DNA of 64,000 bases from assembly GCF_000335475.2 (NCBI RefSeq), contig NZ_ANAH02000072.1, positions 23,803 to 87,802 on the forward strand, given 5' to 3'. A model generated the notes under the pieces. That model had not been told where the DNA came from. It ran no database searches and saw only the letters and a program-made list of their open reading frames with translations. A program made the translations under genes and the position numbers. Every line of letters starts with the position of its first letter. Position 1 is the stretch's first letter. This DNA comes from Cystobacter fuscus DSM 2262 (GTDB taxonomy: Bacteria; Myxococcota; Myxococcia; Myxococcales; Myxococcaceae). Shown in pieces: positions 48,716 through 58,753 of this stretch.

Positions 48716-49744
48716 ATGAGCAAGAGACCGATCCGGATCATCCAGTGGGGTTGCGGCTTGATGGGTCAGACCCTCATCCGTACCCTGCGCGAGAAGGGCG
48801 CCGAACTGGTGGGGGCCATCGATCACAACGCGGCCCGCCGGGACCGGGATGCGGGAGAGGTGGCCGGGCTCGGCCAGTCGCTCGGCGTGCGCATCCACCC
48901 TCCCGATCAGGCCGATGCCGTCTTCCGTGAGGCCCGGGCCGACGTGTGCATCCTGTGCACGCGCAGCATCATGAGCGAGCTGGCCGGCGCCCTGCGCGTG
49001 GCCGCCCGTCACGGCGTCAACGCCATCACCATCGGAGAGGAGGCGTTCTATCCGTGGACGACTTCCCAGGCGCTCACCGAGGAGTTGGACCAGCTGGCCA
49101 GGGCCAACGACTGCACCCTCACCGGCTCGGGCTTCCAGGACGTGTTCTGGGGCAACCTCATCACCGTGCTGGCCGGCGCCACCCACCGCATCGATCGCAT
49201 CGTGGGGCTGACCCAGTACAACGCGGATGACTACGGGAGCGCGCTGGCGCAGAAGCATGGCGTCGGACTCGATCCGGAGACCTTCGCGGCCAGGATTGGC
49301 GCCAGCAACTCACCCTCCTACGTCTGGAACTCCAACGAGTGGCTGTGCGCCCAGCTCGGCTGGCGTGTGCGAGACATCCGCCAGCAACTGCTGCCCACCA
49401 CCCATACCGGGACGCTGCGCTCGGCGAGCCTCGGCCGTGAGGTTCCCGCCGGGCATGCCACGGGCATGAAGGCGGTGGTGGTGACGGAGACGCACGAGGG
49501 CCCGGTCATCGAGACGCACTGCGTGGGCAAGCTCTACGCGCCCGGCGAGGTAGACCTCAACGAGTGGACGCTGCGGGGCGAGCCCGACACCACGGTGACC
49601 ATCCGCCAGCCGGCGACGCCCGCGCTCACGTGCGCCACCGTGCTCAACCGTCTGCCCCAACTGCTGGCCGCGCCCCCGGGCTTCGTCACCACCGACCGCT
49701 TCACGCCCGCCACCTATGTCTCCCGCCTGGAGACGGAGGCGTAA
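48716..49744 (+). CDS. NAD(P)-dependent dehydrogenase of the dihydrodipicolinate-reductase-like family
   Basis: 342 residues; AGGAG lies 6-10 nt upstream of the ATG. The Rossmann start 'IRIIQWGCGLMGQTLIRTL' has the 'GxGxMG' pyrophosphate loop. The middle has 'NAITIGEEAFYPW' and 'LTGSGFQDVFWGNL', and the C-terminal region 'WTLRGEPDTTVTI'. Length and these segments match proteins related to 2,4-diaminopentanoate dehydrogenase and dihydrodipicolinate reductase. The true substrate in this organism is unknown, probably an amino or imino acid. It is followed after 28 bp by a MaoC dehydratase gene and the wreck of an aldo/keto reductase, hinting at a former small catabolic operon. Confidence 0.75.
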   Translation: MSKRPIRIIQWGCGLMGQTLIRTLREKGAELVGAIDHNAARRDRDAGEVAGLGQSLGVRIHPPDQADAVFREARADVCILCTRSIMSELAGALRVAARHGVNAITIGEEAFYPWTTSQALTEELDQLARANDCTLTGSGFQDVFWGNLITVLAGATHRIDRIVGLTQYNADDYGSALAQKHGVGLDPETFAARIGASNSPSYVWNSNEWLCAQLGWRVRDIRQQLLPTTHTGTLRSASLGREVPAGHATGMKAVVVTETHEGPVIETHCVGKLYAPGEVDLNEWTLRGEPDTTVTIRQPATPALTCATVLNRLPQLLAAPPGFVTTDRFTPATYVSRLETEA

Positions 49745-49772
49745 GGGGTCCCTTTCGTCCCCCGAGGAACAC

Positions 49773-50267
49773 ATGCGCTACTTCGAGGACTTCCAGGTCG
49801 GGCAGGTACACGAACTCGGTACGTACGAGGTGACGCGCGAGGAGCTCCTCGCGTTCGCCCGGCAGTATGACCCGCAGCCCTTCCATCTGGACGAGGAGGC
49901 GGGCCGGCGCTCCATCTACGGGAGCATCATCGCGAGCGGCTGGCAGACCGCGGCCATCTGCCACCGGTTGCTGGTGCGCGCCGTGTTGGAGGACTCCGCC
50001 AGCATGGGCTCGCCGGGCCTGGACGAGCTGCGCTGGTTGCGGCCGGTGCGGCCCGGGGACACGCTCTCCGCGCGCATCGAGGTGCTCGAGGTCTCGCCCT
50101 CGCGCAGCAAGCAGGATCGCGGCAGCGTCAAGACGCGCATGGAGGTGCGCAACCAGCAGGGCGAGGTGGTGATGACGGAGCTCGCCAGCGTGCTCTTCCG
50201 CCGCCGGCCCGCGACGACTCAAGGGAGCGGGGGCTCGTCCCGGAATGGGGAGAATGGAAATGATTGA
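49773..50267 (+). CDS. MaoC-like hotdog dehydratase
   Basis: 164 residues from the ATG at 49773, with CGAGGA upstream. The single hotdog domain carries the R-hydratase signature region 'FARQYDPQPFHLDEEAG' (Asp and His of the catalytic dyad) and 'SIIASGWQTAA'. MaoC-like enzymes hydrate 2-enoyl-CoA or related thioesters. The C-terminal 20 residues are polar and unstructured. Its stop overlaps the ATG of the degenerate aldo/keto reductase gene, so the three genes were once one operon. Substrate unknown. Confidence 0.85.
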   Translation: MRYFEDFQVGQVHELGTYEVTREELLAFARQYDPQPFHLDEEAGRRSIYGSIIASGWQTAAICHRLLVRAVLEDSASMGSPGLDELRWLRPVRPGDTLSARIEVLEVSPSRSKQDRGSVKTRMEVRNQQGEVVMTELASVLFRRRPATTQGSGGSSRNGENGND

Positions 50268-50923
50268 TTACACGAGGCTGGGCAAGACGGGGGCGTAGGT
50301 GAGCCGGGTGTGTCTCGGGGCCATGACGATGGGAACCCTCATGGGCAGGGACGAATCATTCCGCACGCTGGACTTCTTCGCCGAGCAGAACGGAAATTTC
50401 ATCGATACGGCGAACTGCTATTCCTGGTGGGTCGGGAAGGGGGAGAACGTCGGGGACGAGAGCGAGGCCATGCTCGGGGAGTGGATGCATGCGCGGAAGA
50501 ACCGGGAGCGGGTATTGTTTCCTGCGGCCCGCCGCCGGAGCCAATCTGGGCGTCGCGGTTCATGCGGACGGCGAGTTCTTCGATTACCTCGCGGAGAACC
50601 CCTCGATGACCCTGCTCGCGTACTCACCCTTGTTGAAGGGTATCTACGCGAGCAGGGAAAAGCGGCTCGCGTACTACAACTGGCCCCTCTTCGATACGCC
50701 CGATTCCGCCGCGCGCCTCGAACGGCTCGAGGTGGTGGGGAAGCGCTTGGGCATCGACGGCAACACCCTGGTGCTTGCTTGGATGCTGCACCGCGAGCCG
50801 GCGATCATTCCGGTCGTGGGCGGCAGCCGGTTCAACCATTTCCGGGAGAATTTCGCCGCGCTTGACGTTCGGCTCGATCGGGAGACGATGGATTACCTGG
50901 AGGGCAGAAGCACATCGGCATGA
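50260..50923 (+). pseudogene. Aldo/keto reductase, broken (stop, deletion, frameshift)
   Basis: The first part begins 'MIDYTRLGKTGA', meets a TAG after 12 residues, then continues 'VSRVCLGAMTMGTLMGRD' and 'FIDTANCYSWW', the normal start of an aldo/keto reductase. Near 50520 homology stops, and resumes in the next frame with 'GVAVHADGEFFDYLAENP', 'LLAYSPLLKGIY' and 'IIPVVGGSRFNHFREN', the normal end of the family. The middle third, with the catalytic Lys and His, is gone. A nonsense mutation plus an internal deletion with frameshift make it a clear pseudogene. Confidence 0.85.
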
Positions 50924-50929
50924 AGCCAG

Positions 50930-51070
50930 GAGGCGTTCTACGACGGCATCAAAGACAAGCCGCGGACCACCTTTGGCAACGTCAAGGCGGACGTGATCGC
51001 GGACAAGGAGCGACTGTTCGTCCGCGGCGACTTCTGCCGTGTCATTCGAGAATCGGCCTGGCGAGGGTAG
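50930..51070 (+). pseudogene. C-terminal remnant of an HD-domain hydrolase
   Basis: Directly after the aldo/keto reductase remnant and in the same frame, 46 codons read 'EAFYDGIKDKPRTTFGNVKAD', then 'VIADKERLFVRGDFCRVI' and stop at TAG. This looks like the tail of HD-superfamily (metal-dependent phosphohydrolase / cyanamide-hydratase-like) proteins. No start or body is present. It marks a deletion joint between two genes. Confidence 0.5.
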
Positions 51071-51091
51071 GACCGCCCACGTCGAAACCCG

Positions 51092-51129
51092 ACGATGGGA
51101 CCGGGTGGGATTCATCCCGGTCCCATCGT
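51092..51129 (-). terminator. Hairpin downstream of the discoidin sugar-dehydrogenase gene
   Basis: Perfect 14-bp stem (51092-51105 with 51116-51129), 10-nt loop, starting 9 nt past the stop of the gene ending at 51138. Confidence 0.65.
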
Positions 51130-51137
51130 GACACTCA

Positions 51138-52829
<1,692 letters not shown>

Positions 52830-53295
52830 GATGGAACTCCATGTTTGGGTTGAGTCGCAGGAAACCACGGTTGTGACCAAGCGGTTTCCTTTCCCAAAAC
52901 GGACGAGAGCGCCGAATTGGGATGTCGGCCGTAATACCATGATTGAGGGACGAGAGCGTCAATGAATTCGCGAATTCACGAGGAGCATGCCTTTACATGT
53001 TCCGAGAGAATTGGCCTCTCGATTCTCAAGAATGAATCACACCCTCACAGGGGCTGGTGGACTCGCGCTTCCAGGGTTTGCCACTCATCTGGAAGGTGTG
53101 TGCGTGCATAGCGTCCGAAACGGAACTGATTCGCCCGCCGACGTTGGTGTTCCACAGCGCCGTGTGGATGGCGCGGTGGTCAGTGTAGGTACAGGTGTCG
53201 CGGTTCGACGAGAGCGAACGCGACGATGGCCCCACGCTGTTCGAACCGCGACGGATGGATCGCGGTTCGTGCACGAGCGTCAGCGAACGCGCTTC
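52830..53295. other. Intergenic region with a weak minus-strand frame
   Basis: 466 bp between the discoidin dehydrogenase and the GON-domain gene. One minus-strand frame (53026-53274, 82 residues) has fair codon bias and protein-like text ('DTCTYTDHRAIHTALWN', 'VGGRISSVSDAMHAHTF'), but no ribosome site or known domain. It may be a remnant. Nothing else was seen. Confidence 0.35.
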
Positions 53296-54519
53296 TCAGA
53301 GGACAGGCTGCAACGTGAGCTGCAGGCGGCCGTCGGAGGTGCCGATGGCGCCACAGTAGCCGCCCGCCGCGAGGTTGACGATCTGGCTACCGCTGGGGGT
53401 GGCCGAGCCCGCCGGCAGGTACCCGTTGAGCTGGAACTGGTTGGGCACGATGTCGAAGGGCGTGCCCGTCAGGTCGATGTTGCCCCGGCCGGTCTGCGAA
53501 TAGGGAGCCGCGCAGTCGGCCGCACCTCCCAGCCCCTGGCTGTAGACGTAGGTGGTTCCGTAGCGCGCCCAGCCCTCGCTGGTGGAGAAGGTGGTGTCGC
53601 CGAGCTCGAGCGCGAGCGTCGCGGGGTCGAAGCGCGCCTTGGTGTACCAGCTCTTCAGCCCACCGGCGGAGGTGTTCGGGCTCTGGCCGTAGTGGGCGTA
53701 GTTGGTGGTGCTCCCGGTCTTCGGCAGCGTGAGGTACTCACGAGGCGAGCCCGCCATGTCGTGGCAATACACCTGCACATCCCGGGTTCCATGCACGAGG
53801 GAGAGGACGTAGGTGCCATCCGAGGCCGCGGGGTTCTGCTCGCGAACCTTGGCACAGGTGGAAGGCCGCAACGTGAGCTGCAGGCGGCCGTCGGAGGTGC
53901 CGATGGCGCCACAGTAGCCGCCCGCCGCGAGGTTGACGATCTGGCTACCGCTGGGGGTGGCCGAGCCCGCCGGCAGGTACCCGTTGAGCTGGAACTGGTT
54001 GGGCACGATGTCGAAGGGCGTGCCCGTCAGGTCGATGTTGCCCCGGCCGGTCTGCGAATAGGGAGCCGCGCAGTCGGCCGCACCTCCCAGCCCCTGGCTG
54101 TAGACGTAGGTGGTTCCGTAGCGCACCCAGCCCTCGCTGGTGGAGAAGGTGGTGTCGCCGAGATTGAGCGCGAGCGTCGCGGGGTCGAAGCGCGCCTTGG
54201 TGTACCAGCTCTTCATTCCACCGGCGGAGGTGTTCGGGCTCTGGCCGTAGTGGGCGTAGTTGGTGGTGCTCCCGGTCTTCGGCAGCGTGAGGTACTCACG
54301 AGGCGAGCCCGCCATGTCGTGGCAGTACACATCGACCGGCTGATTGCCAACCGAGATGGTGTATGTGCCATCCCCAGCGAAGGGGTTCTGCGCGCGAACC
54401 TCGGCGCAGGTGGAGGCCGCGTGGCCAATGCCCGGCAGCAGCAGCGCGGCCGAGGCGGTCAGCGCCATGCAGAGAGGCTTTCCCTGGGAGAAGGGGAGCG
54501 GATGGGTCGTCATGTTCAT
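53296..54519 (-). CDS. Secreted protein of two tandem GON domains
   Basis: 407 residues. A signal peptide ends near residue 35 ('GIGHAA'). Two copies of a ~186-residue unit follow, each with 'STCAEVRAQNP' or a variant, 'VYCHDMAGSPREYLTLPKTGS', 'NYAHYGQSPNTSAGG', 'KARFDPATLAL', 'FDIVPNQFQLNGYLP' and 'GGYCGAIGTSDGRLQL'. This order (Cys-rich start, EYLTLP, the NYA segment, a final Gly/Cys turn) is that of the GON domain, named from animal ADAMTS proteases and also seen in secreted bacterial proteins. Function is unknown; binding of matrix or surface glycans is plausible. Divergent from a larger protein with the same domain. Confidence 0.75.
   Translation of the reverse strand: MNMTTHPLPFSQGKPLCMALTASAALLLPGIGHAASTCAEVRAQNPFAGDGTYTISVGNQPVDVYCHDMAGSPREYLTLPKTGSTTNYAHYGQSPNTSAGGMKSWYTKARFDPATLALNLGDTTFSTSEGWVRYGTTYVYSQGLGGAADCAAPYSQTGRGNIDLTGTPFDIVPNQFQLNGYLPAGSATPSGSQIVNLAAGGYCGAIGTSDGRLQLTLRPSTCAKVREQNPAASDGTYVLSLVHGTRDVQVYCHDMAGSPREYLTLPKTGSTTNYAHYGQSPNTSAGGLKSWYTKARFDPATLALELGDTTFSTSEGWARYGTTYVYSQGLGGAADCAAPYSQTGRGNIDLTGTPFDIVPNQFQLNGYLPAGSATPSGSQIVNLAAGGYCGAIGTSDGRLQLTLQPVL
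53311..54330 (-). repeat. 558-bp tandem duplication inside the GON gene
   Basis: 53311-53772 and 53869-54330 are nearly identical (462 bp each, offset 558 bp = 186 codons), differing at only a handful of bases. Such similarity, including silent positions, indicates a very recent duplication or gene conversion. The divergent gene at 54816 holds a third, more diverged copy in inverted orientation (about 54918-55470). Confidence 0.9.
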
Positions 54520-54645
54520 GTTTGAGGGATCCTTGGGAACAGGCCAGCATCATGTCGGCCTGCCCCAGCGCCAGAGCATTCCGCGTGCCAGCGGCTCGCC
54601 CACCTCACCCGGCCCTGCCTGTCTCTTCGAATGGCCGCTGACCAC

Positions 54646-54692
54646 GGCAAGAAGTTGCCGGAGCGGGCTTGCCCCGCCGGCAAGAACTTGCC
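54646..54692. promoter_or_regulatory. Cluster of GGCAAG/CTTGCC inverted repeats between divergent GON genes
   Basis: Three overlapping dyads lie in 47 bp: GGCAA-N4-TTGCC (54646-54659), CTTGCC-N5-GGCAAG (54668-54684) and GGCAAG-AA-CTTGCC (54679-54692). Dense repeats of one half-site in a divergent promoter region suggest a shared operator. A structured leader RNA is the alternative. Confidence 0.5.
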
Positions 54693-54815
54693 GCCCGTTC
54701 TCGAACCCCAGGTGGTTCCGCTCTCCCGCCTTCGTCAGGCAACTGGCACGGAGGCTGCTCTGGAACGGATGCAGGTCAGTATGATGCTGGCTTGTTTTCC
54801 CAAGAACTCCCAGAC

Positions 54816-56999
54816 ATGCCATCCCACGCTCGCTCCTCTCCCAACTGGAAGCCTCTCTGGTGGACGTTGGCTGCCGCGGCCCCGCTGCTGCTGCCGGGCC
54901 TCGGCCACGCGGCCACCTCTTGTGCCGAGGTTCGCGCGCAGTACCCCGACGCTGGGGATGGCACCTACTCCCTCACCCTCGGCGGCCAGCGGGTGGCGCT
55001 CTACTGCCACGACATGGCGGGCACTCCGCGCGAGTACCTCACGCTGCCGAAGACCGGGAGCACCACCAACTACGCCCACTACGCCGAGAGCCTGAACACC
55101 TCTGCCAATGGGCTGAAGAGCTGGTACACCAAGGCGCGCTTCGATCCCGCGACGCTCGCGCTCGATCTCGGCGACACCACCTTCTCCACCAGCGAAGGCT
55201 GGGTGCTCTACGGAAACACCTACATCTACAGCCAGGGGCTGGGAAATGCGGCCGACTGCGTGGCGCCCAACTCCCAGACCGGCCGGGCCAACATCGACCT
55301 GACGGGCACGCCCTTCGACATCGTGCCCAACCAGTTCCAGCTCAACGGGTACCTGCCGGCGGGCTCGGCCACCCCCAGCGGTAGCCAGATCGTCAATCTC
55401 ACGGCAGGCGGCTACTGTGGCGCCATCGGCACCGCCGACGGCCGCCTGCGTCTCGACTTGCGGTCTGTTTCGGAGCCCACTCCGGAGTTGGTCCACCGCT
55501 ATAGCTTCACCACCAGTGGGGTCGACTCGGTGAGCGGTGCGAATGCCACCCTCGAGGGGGGCGCCACGATTGCCGATGGCGAGGTGGTCTTGAACGGAGC
55601 GGGCGCCTACGTGAACCTGCCCATCGGAGGGACCATCGCGATCCTCCAGGATGCGACCTTCGAAGCCTGGGTGAGGTGGAACTCCACCGAGGCGCAGGTC
55701 ATGGCGCGCATCTTCGACTTCAATGACAACGTGCGGTCCTCCATGTTCCTGACCTCGTCCAATGGCTCCACGCCTCTCTTCGCCCTCACCACCCCACAGG
55801 GCGGAGAGGAACTGGTGCCCGCGAACCACAATCCATTTCCGGTGGGAGTGCTCACCCATGTGGCGGTGACCCTGGACCACACAACGGGGCTCATCCGCTT
55901 GTACGTCAATGGCCTGGAGGTGGCGCGGAGTCACACGGACCTCACCCCGGCTCGTCTGGGCACCACCGCGAACAACTGGTTGGGCCGCTCGCTGTCCACG
56001 GTGCACCCCTTCTTCAAGGGCTCCATCTCGGAGTTCCGCGTCTACCGGACGGCGCTGTCACCGAGCCGCATCGCCGCCAACTTCAGTGCGGGAGACGCCC
56101 CAAGAGAGCTGCGAACGAGCTTCAGCACACGGCCCGCCAACCCCACCAACGTGGACACCGCCTCCTTCATCTTCAGCGCCAACTGGACGGACCTCCATTC
56201 CCTGTGCAGCCTGAATGGGGCTGCCTTCCAGCCCTGCACCTCGCCATTTGAAATCCAGTCCCTCTCCGAGGACCTCCATACCTTTCGTGTCCAGGCTCGC
56301 GATGTGATGGGCAACGTAGAGGCCTCGCCTGTCACGTACTCCTGGAGGGTGGACAAGACGCCTCCCGAGACGAGCTTCGCCTCGGCTCCCGAGCCAGAGA
56401 CCCGCCTGCGAAGCCCCACCTTCTCGTTCGTCTCCAGCGAGCCACGCTCCACCTTCGAGTGCAGCCTCGACGCGGCGCCCTTCAGCGAATGCCCCGCTGG
56501 CGTCGTCTTTCCTCCACTGGACGACGGCAAGCACCAGCTCGCCGTCCGGGCACGCGATGAGGCCAGCAATGTGGACCCCGAGGCCGCCCACCATGCCTGG
56601 ACGGTGGATACCGTGGCCCCCATGGAGCCCTCTCTCCAGGAGCCAGCTCCCGGCCAGAAGTTCCTCACCGACAGGCCTCTCTTCTCCGGCACGGCCGAGC
56701 CTGGCACGACCGTGACACTCCTTGTCGACGGCATCGACGCCGGCTCGGTTCACGCCGATGCCCGAGGCGTCTGGAGGAGACAACCCGAGGTTCCTCTCCC
56801 CTGGGGAACGCACCGCGTCTCGGTCAGTGCCACCGACAGGGCCGGCAACGTCAGCCCCCTTCCCCCCGAGGTGCCCTTCCTCACCTCACGGCGCGGCGCC
56901 TACCGCCTGGGCTGCTCCGCCGCCCCTTCCTCATGGCAGGGCTCCTGGCCCTGGGTCCTGCTGGTGCTCGGGCTCCTCCGCCCGCGCTCTCGTTCATGA
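54816..56999 (+). CDS. Surface protein: GON, LamG-like and Ig-like domains with MYXO-CTERM-type tail
   Basis: 727 residues from the ATG at 54816, chosen because a signal peptide follows (ends near residue 35). A GON domain comes first (about 38-220). A LamG/concanavalin-like domain follows (about 228-430: 'RYSFTTSGVDSVSGANATL', 'ATFEAWVRWNS', 'GSISEFRVYRTALSPSRI'). Then three Ig-like repeats ('PPETSFASAPE', 'FECSLDAAPFSECP', 'TVTLLVDGI'), the last close to bacterial Ig-like adhesin domains. The tail has Gly-Cys, a hydrophobic stretch and 'RPRSRS', the MYXO-CTERM layout. Predicted to be displayed on the outer surface as an adhesin. Divergent from the two-GON gene, with shared upstream dyads. 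Confidence 0.8.
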   Translation: MPSHARSSPNWKPLWWTLAAAAPLLLPGLGHAATSCAEVRAQYPDAGDGTYSLTLGGQRVALYCHDMAGTPREYLTLPKTGSTTNYAHYAESLNTSANGLKSWYTKARFDPATLALDLGDTTFSTSEGWVLYGNTYIYSQGLGNAADCVAPNSQTGRANIDLTGTPFDIVPNQFQLNGYLPAGSATPSGSQIVNLTAGGYCGAIGTADGRLRLDLRSVSEPTPELVHRYSFTTSGVDSVSGANATLEGGATIADGEVVLNGAGAYVNLPIGGTIAILQDATFEAWVRWNSTEAQVMARIFDFNDNVRSSMFLTSSNGSTPLFALTTPQGGEELVPANHNPFPVGVLTHVAVTLDHTTGLIRLYVNGLEVARSHTDLTPARLGTTANNWLGRSLSTVHPFFKGSISEFRVYRTALSPSRIAANFSAGDAPRELRTSFSTRPANPTNVDTASFIFSANWTDLHSLCSLNGAAFQPCTSPFEIQSLSEDLHTFRVQARDVMGNVEASPVTYSWRVDKTPPETSFASAPEPETRLRSPTFSFVSSEPRSTFECSLDAAPFSECPAGVVFPPLDDGKHQLAVRARDEASNVDPEAAHHAWTVDTVAPMEPSLQEPAPGQKFLTDRPLFSGTAEPGTTVTLLVDGIDAGSVHADARGVWRRQPEVPLPWGTHRVSVSATDRAGNVSPLPPEVPFLTSRRGAYRLGCSAAPSSWQGSWPWVLLVLGLLRPRSRS

Positions 57000-57061
57000 C
57001 ATGGAGTCCCGTTACATCTGGATAATCGTGGTATGACGTGGGGGAGGGACTCCCTTCACGA

Positions 57062-58753
57062 ATGAGTGCGCGCGCATCCCGATCCTGCGGTACCTGTGGC
57101 CACTGCGTGCCCGAGGGCGCGCTGGCGTGCCCTGTCGATGGAACGCTCGTGCCCGACGCGCTGGTGGGCCAGCACCTCGGCGAGTACGTGGTGCGCCAGC
57201 ATATCGGCAGCGGCGGCATGGGCATTGTCTACGCGGGCGAGCACCTCACGATTGGCCGCAAGGTCGCCATCAAGCTCATCCGCGAGGAGCGCTCCCAGGG
57301 GCCCCAGGCCCGCGGGCTGCTGGCCGAGGCCCGCGCGGCCAGCGCCATCCGTCACCATGGCATCATCGACATCTTCGGCTTCGGCCAGCAGCCGGGCGTC
57401 GGCCAGTATCTCGTCATGGAGTATCTCGAGGGCAGCCCCCTCGACGTGCTCCTCCAGGCCCGCGCGCCCCTGCCGCTCCCGGAGGCTCTCGCGCTGCTGT
57501 GCGAGGTGCTCGACGCGCTCTCCGCCGCGCACTCCGTGGGCGTCATCCACCGCGATCTCAAGCCGAGCAACATCTTCGTTGCCCGGCAGTCCAACGGGAC
57601 CGAGTCCATCAAGGTGCTCGATTTCGGGCTCGCCAAGCGCAGCACCGCCCCCCAGGGCACCACCGCGCAGACGCACTCGGATGTCGTCGTCGGCACGCCG
57701 CAGTACATGGCTCCAGAGCAGGCCCTCTGTGAGGCGGTGAGCCCCCAGACGGATTTGTATGCGGTGGGTGTCATCGCCTTCGAGCTGCTCACCGGGCAGC
57801 GGCCCTTCACCGGCCGCTCTCCCATGGAGATCGTCGCCCACCACCTGAGGACACCGCCGCCCGCGCCCTCGTTGTTCGTGGAGCTGCCCCCCGAAGTCGA
57901 TGCGCTCGTCCTCCAACTGCTCGCCAAGGAGCCCCGGCAGCGTCCAGGCTCGGCCAGCGAGGTGGCCAGCCAGCTCAGGGCCCTGCTCCCGTCACGAGAG
58001 GGCTCCAGCCTGTCCTCGGGGGCGAGGAACTCCCAGGCGCTCACCCTCCTCGAGCCACCCTCGGCCGCGCTACCCGCTTCGCCTCCCACGGTGACCCTCC
58101 AACCTCCGCCGGTCACGCCGGGCCCCCTGGTGGAGCCACGCCCCGCACCTCCCCAGCGCGGCGCGCTCCGAAGGTGGAGCGCGGTGGCGGGCGGCGTCCT
58201 GGCACTGGCATTCGGGGTGGGCGTGGTCATGACTCGCGGGCCCGGGAGGTCGGCCTCCCTCGGTCGCGCACCGCCCCCCGCGGCGCGGCCCGTGACAAGC
58301 CCCGCTCTTGCCGAGCCGGTGGTCCGGGTGCCGCGCTCCGAGCCCGAGCCCGAGCCGATCCAGGCTCCCACGCCCGTGCTCACGGCGACAGCCAGGCGTG
58401 GAGAGAGCGCGCCCGCCCCCACCAAGAAGAAGGTGCATGCGGCTCCCCCTCGCGCGGCCACTTCCGTGGCCTCCCAGCCGCCCTCCGCACCACCCGAGCC
58501 CGCTCAGCAGCCAGCGGCCACCGGTACGCTCCATCTCGTGATGAGAGGCACCTGGGCGGATGTCTGGGTGGATGGGCAGAAGCTCGGGCGTGTGCCGCCC
58601 AACCACAGCTACACCCTGACCTCGGGCGAGCATGAGCTCGAGCTGCGCAACCCGGCCTTCTCGCACTATCGGCGGACCCTCGTCATCCCCTCCGGCGGTA
58701 GGCTGCAGCACGTCGCGGACCTGGGGGCCGAGGCCCAGTCTCTCTCTCCATGA
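57062..58753 (+). CDS. Ser/Thr protein kinase with membrane segment and PEGA domain
   Basis: 563 residues from the ATG at 57062. A zinc-ribbon-like start 'CGTCGHCVPEGALACP' precedes the kinase (about 40-305): 'IGSGGMGIVYAGEH', Lys in 'VAIKLI', 'HRDLKPSNIF', 'DFGLAK', 'GTPQYMAPEQ'. This is an active RD-type Hanks kinase. A Pro/Ala linker leads to one membrane segment (about 378-398). The outside part is Pro-rich and ends in a PEGA-type beta domain ('VWVDGQKLGRVP', 'GEHELELRNPAF'), suited to sensing cell-envelope polymers. The stop overlaps the ATG of the next gene. With the FHA/sigma-54 activator gene downstream, it forms a likely phosphorylation-to-transcription cassette. Confidence 0.9.
   Translation: MSARASRSCGTCGHCVPEGALACPVDGTLVPDALVGQHLGEYVVRQHIGSGGMGIVYAGEHLTIGRKVAIKLIREERSQGPQARGLLAEARAASAIRHHGIIDIFGFGQQPGVGQYLVMEYLEGSPLDVLLQARAPLPLPEALALLCEVLDALSAAHSVGVIHRDLKPSNIFVARQSNGTESIKVLDFGLAKRSTAPQGTTAQTHSDVVVGTPQYMAPEQALCEAVSPQTDLYAVGVIAFELLTGQRPFTGRSPMEIVAHHLRTPPPAPSLFVELPPEVDALVLQLLAKEPRQRPGSASEVASQLRALLPSREGSSLSSGARNSQALTLLEPPSAALPASPPTVTLQPPPVTPGPLVEPRPAPPQRGALRRWSAVAGGVLALAFGVGVVMTRGPGRSASLGRAPPPAARPVTSPALAEPVVRVPRSEPEPEPIQAPTPVLTATARRGESAPAPTKKKVHAAPPRAATSVASQPPSAPPEPAQQPAATGTLHLVMRGTWADVWVDGQKLGRVPPNHSYTLTSGEHELELRNPAFSHYRRTLVIPSGGRLQHVADLGAEAQSLSP

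Noticed and set aside
53311..54330. Mobile element suggested by long direct repeats
   Set aside because: The repeats are whole protein domains in frame; no transposase or terminal inverted repeats are present.
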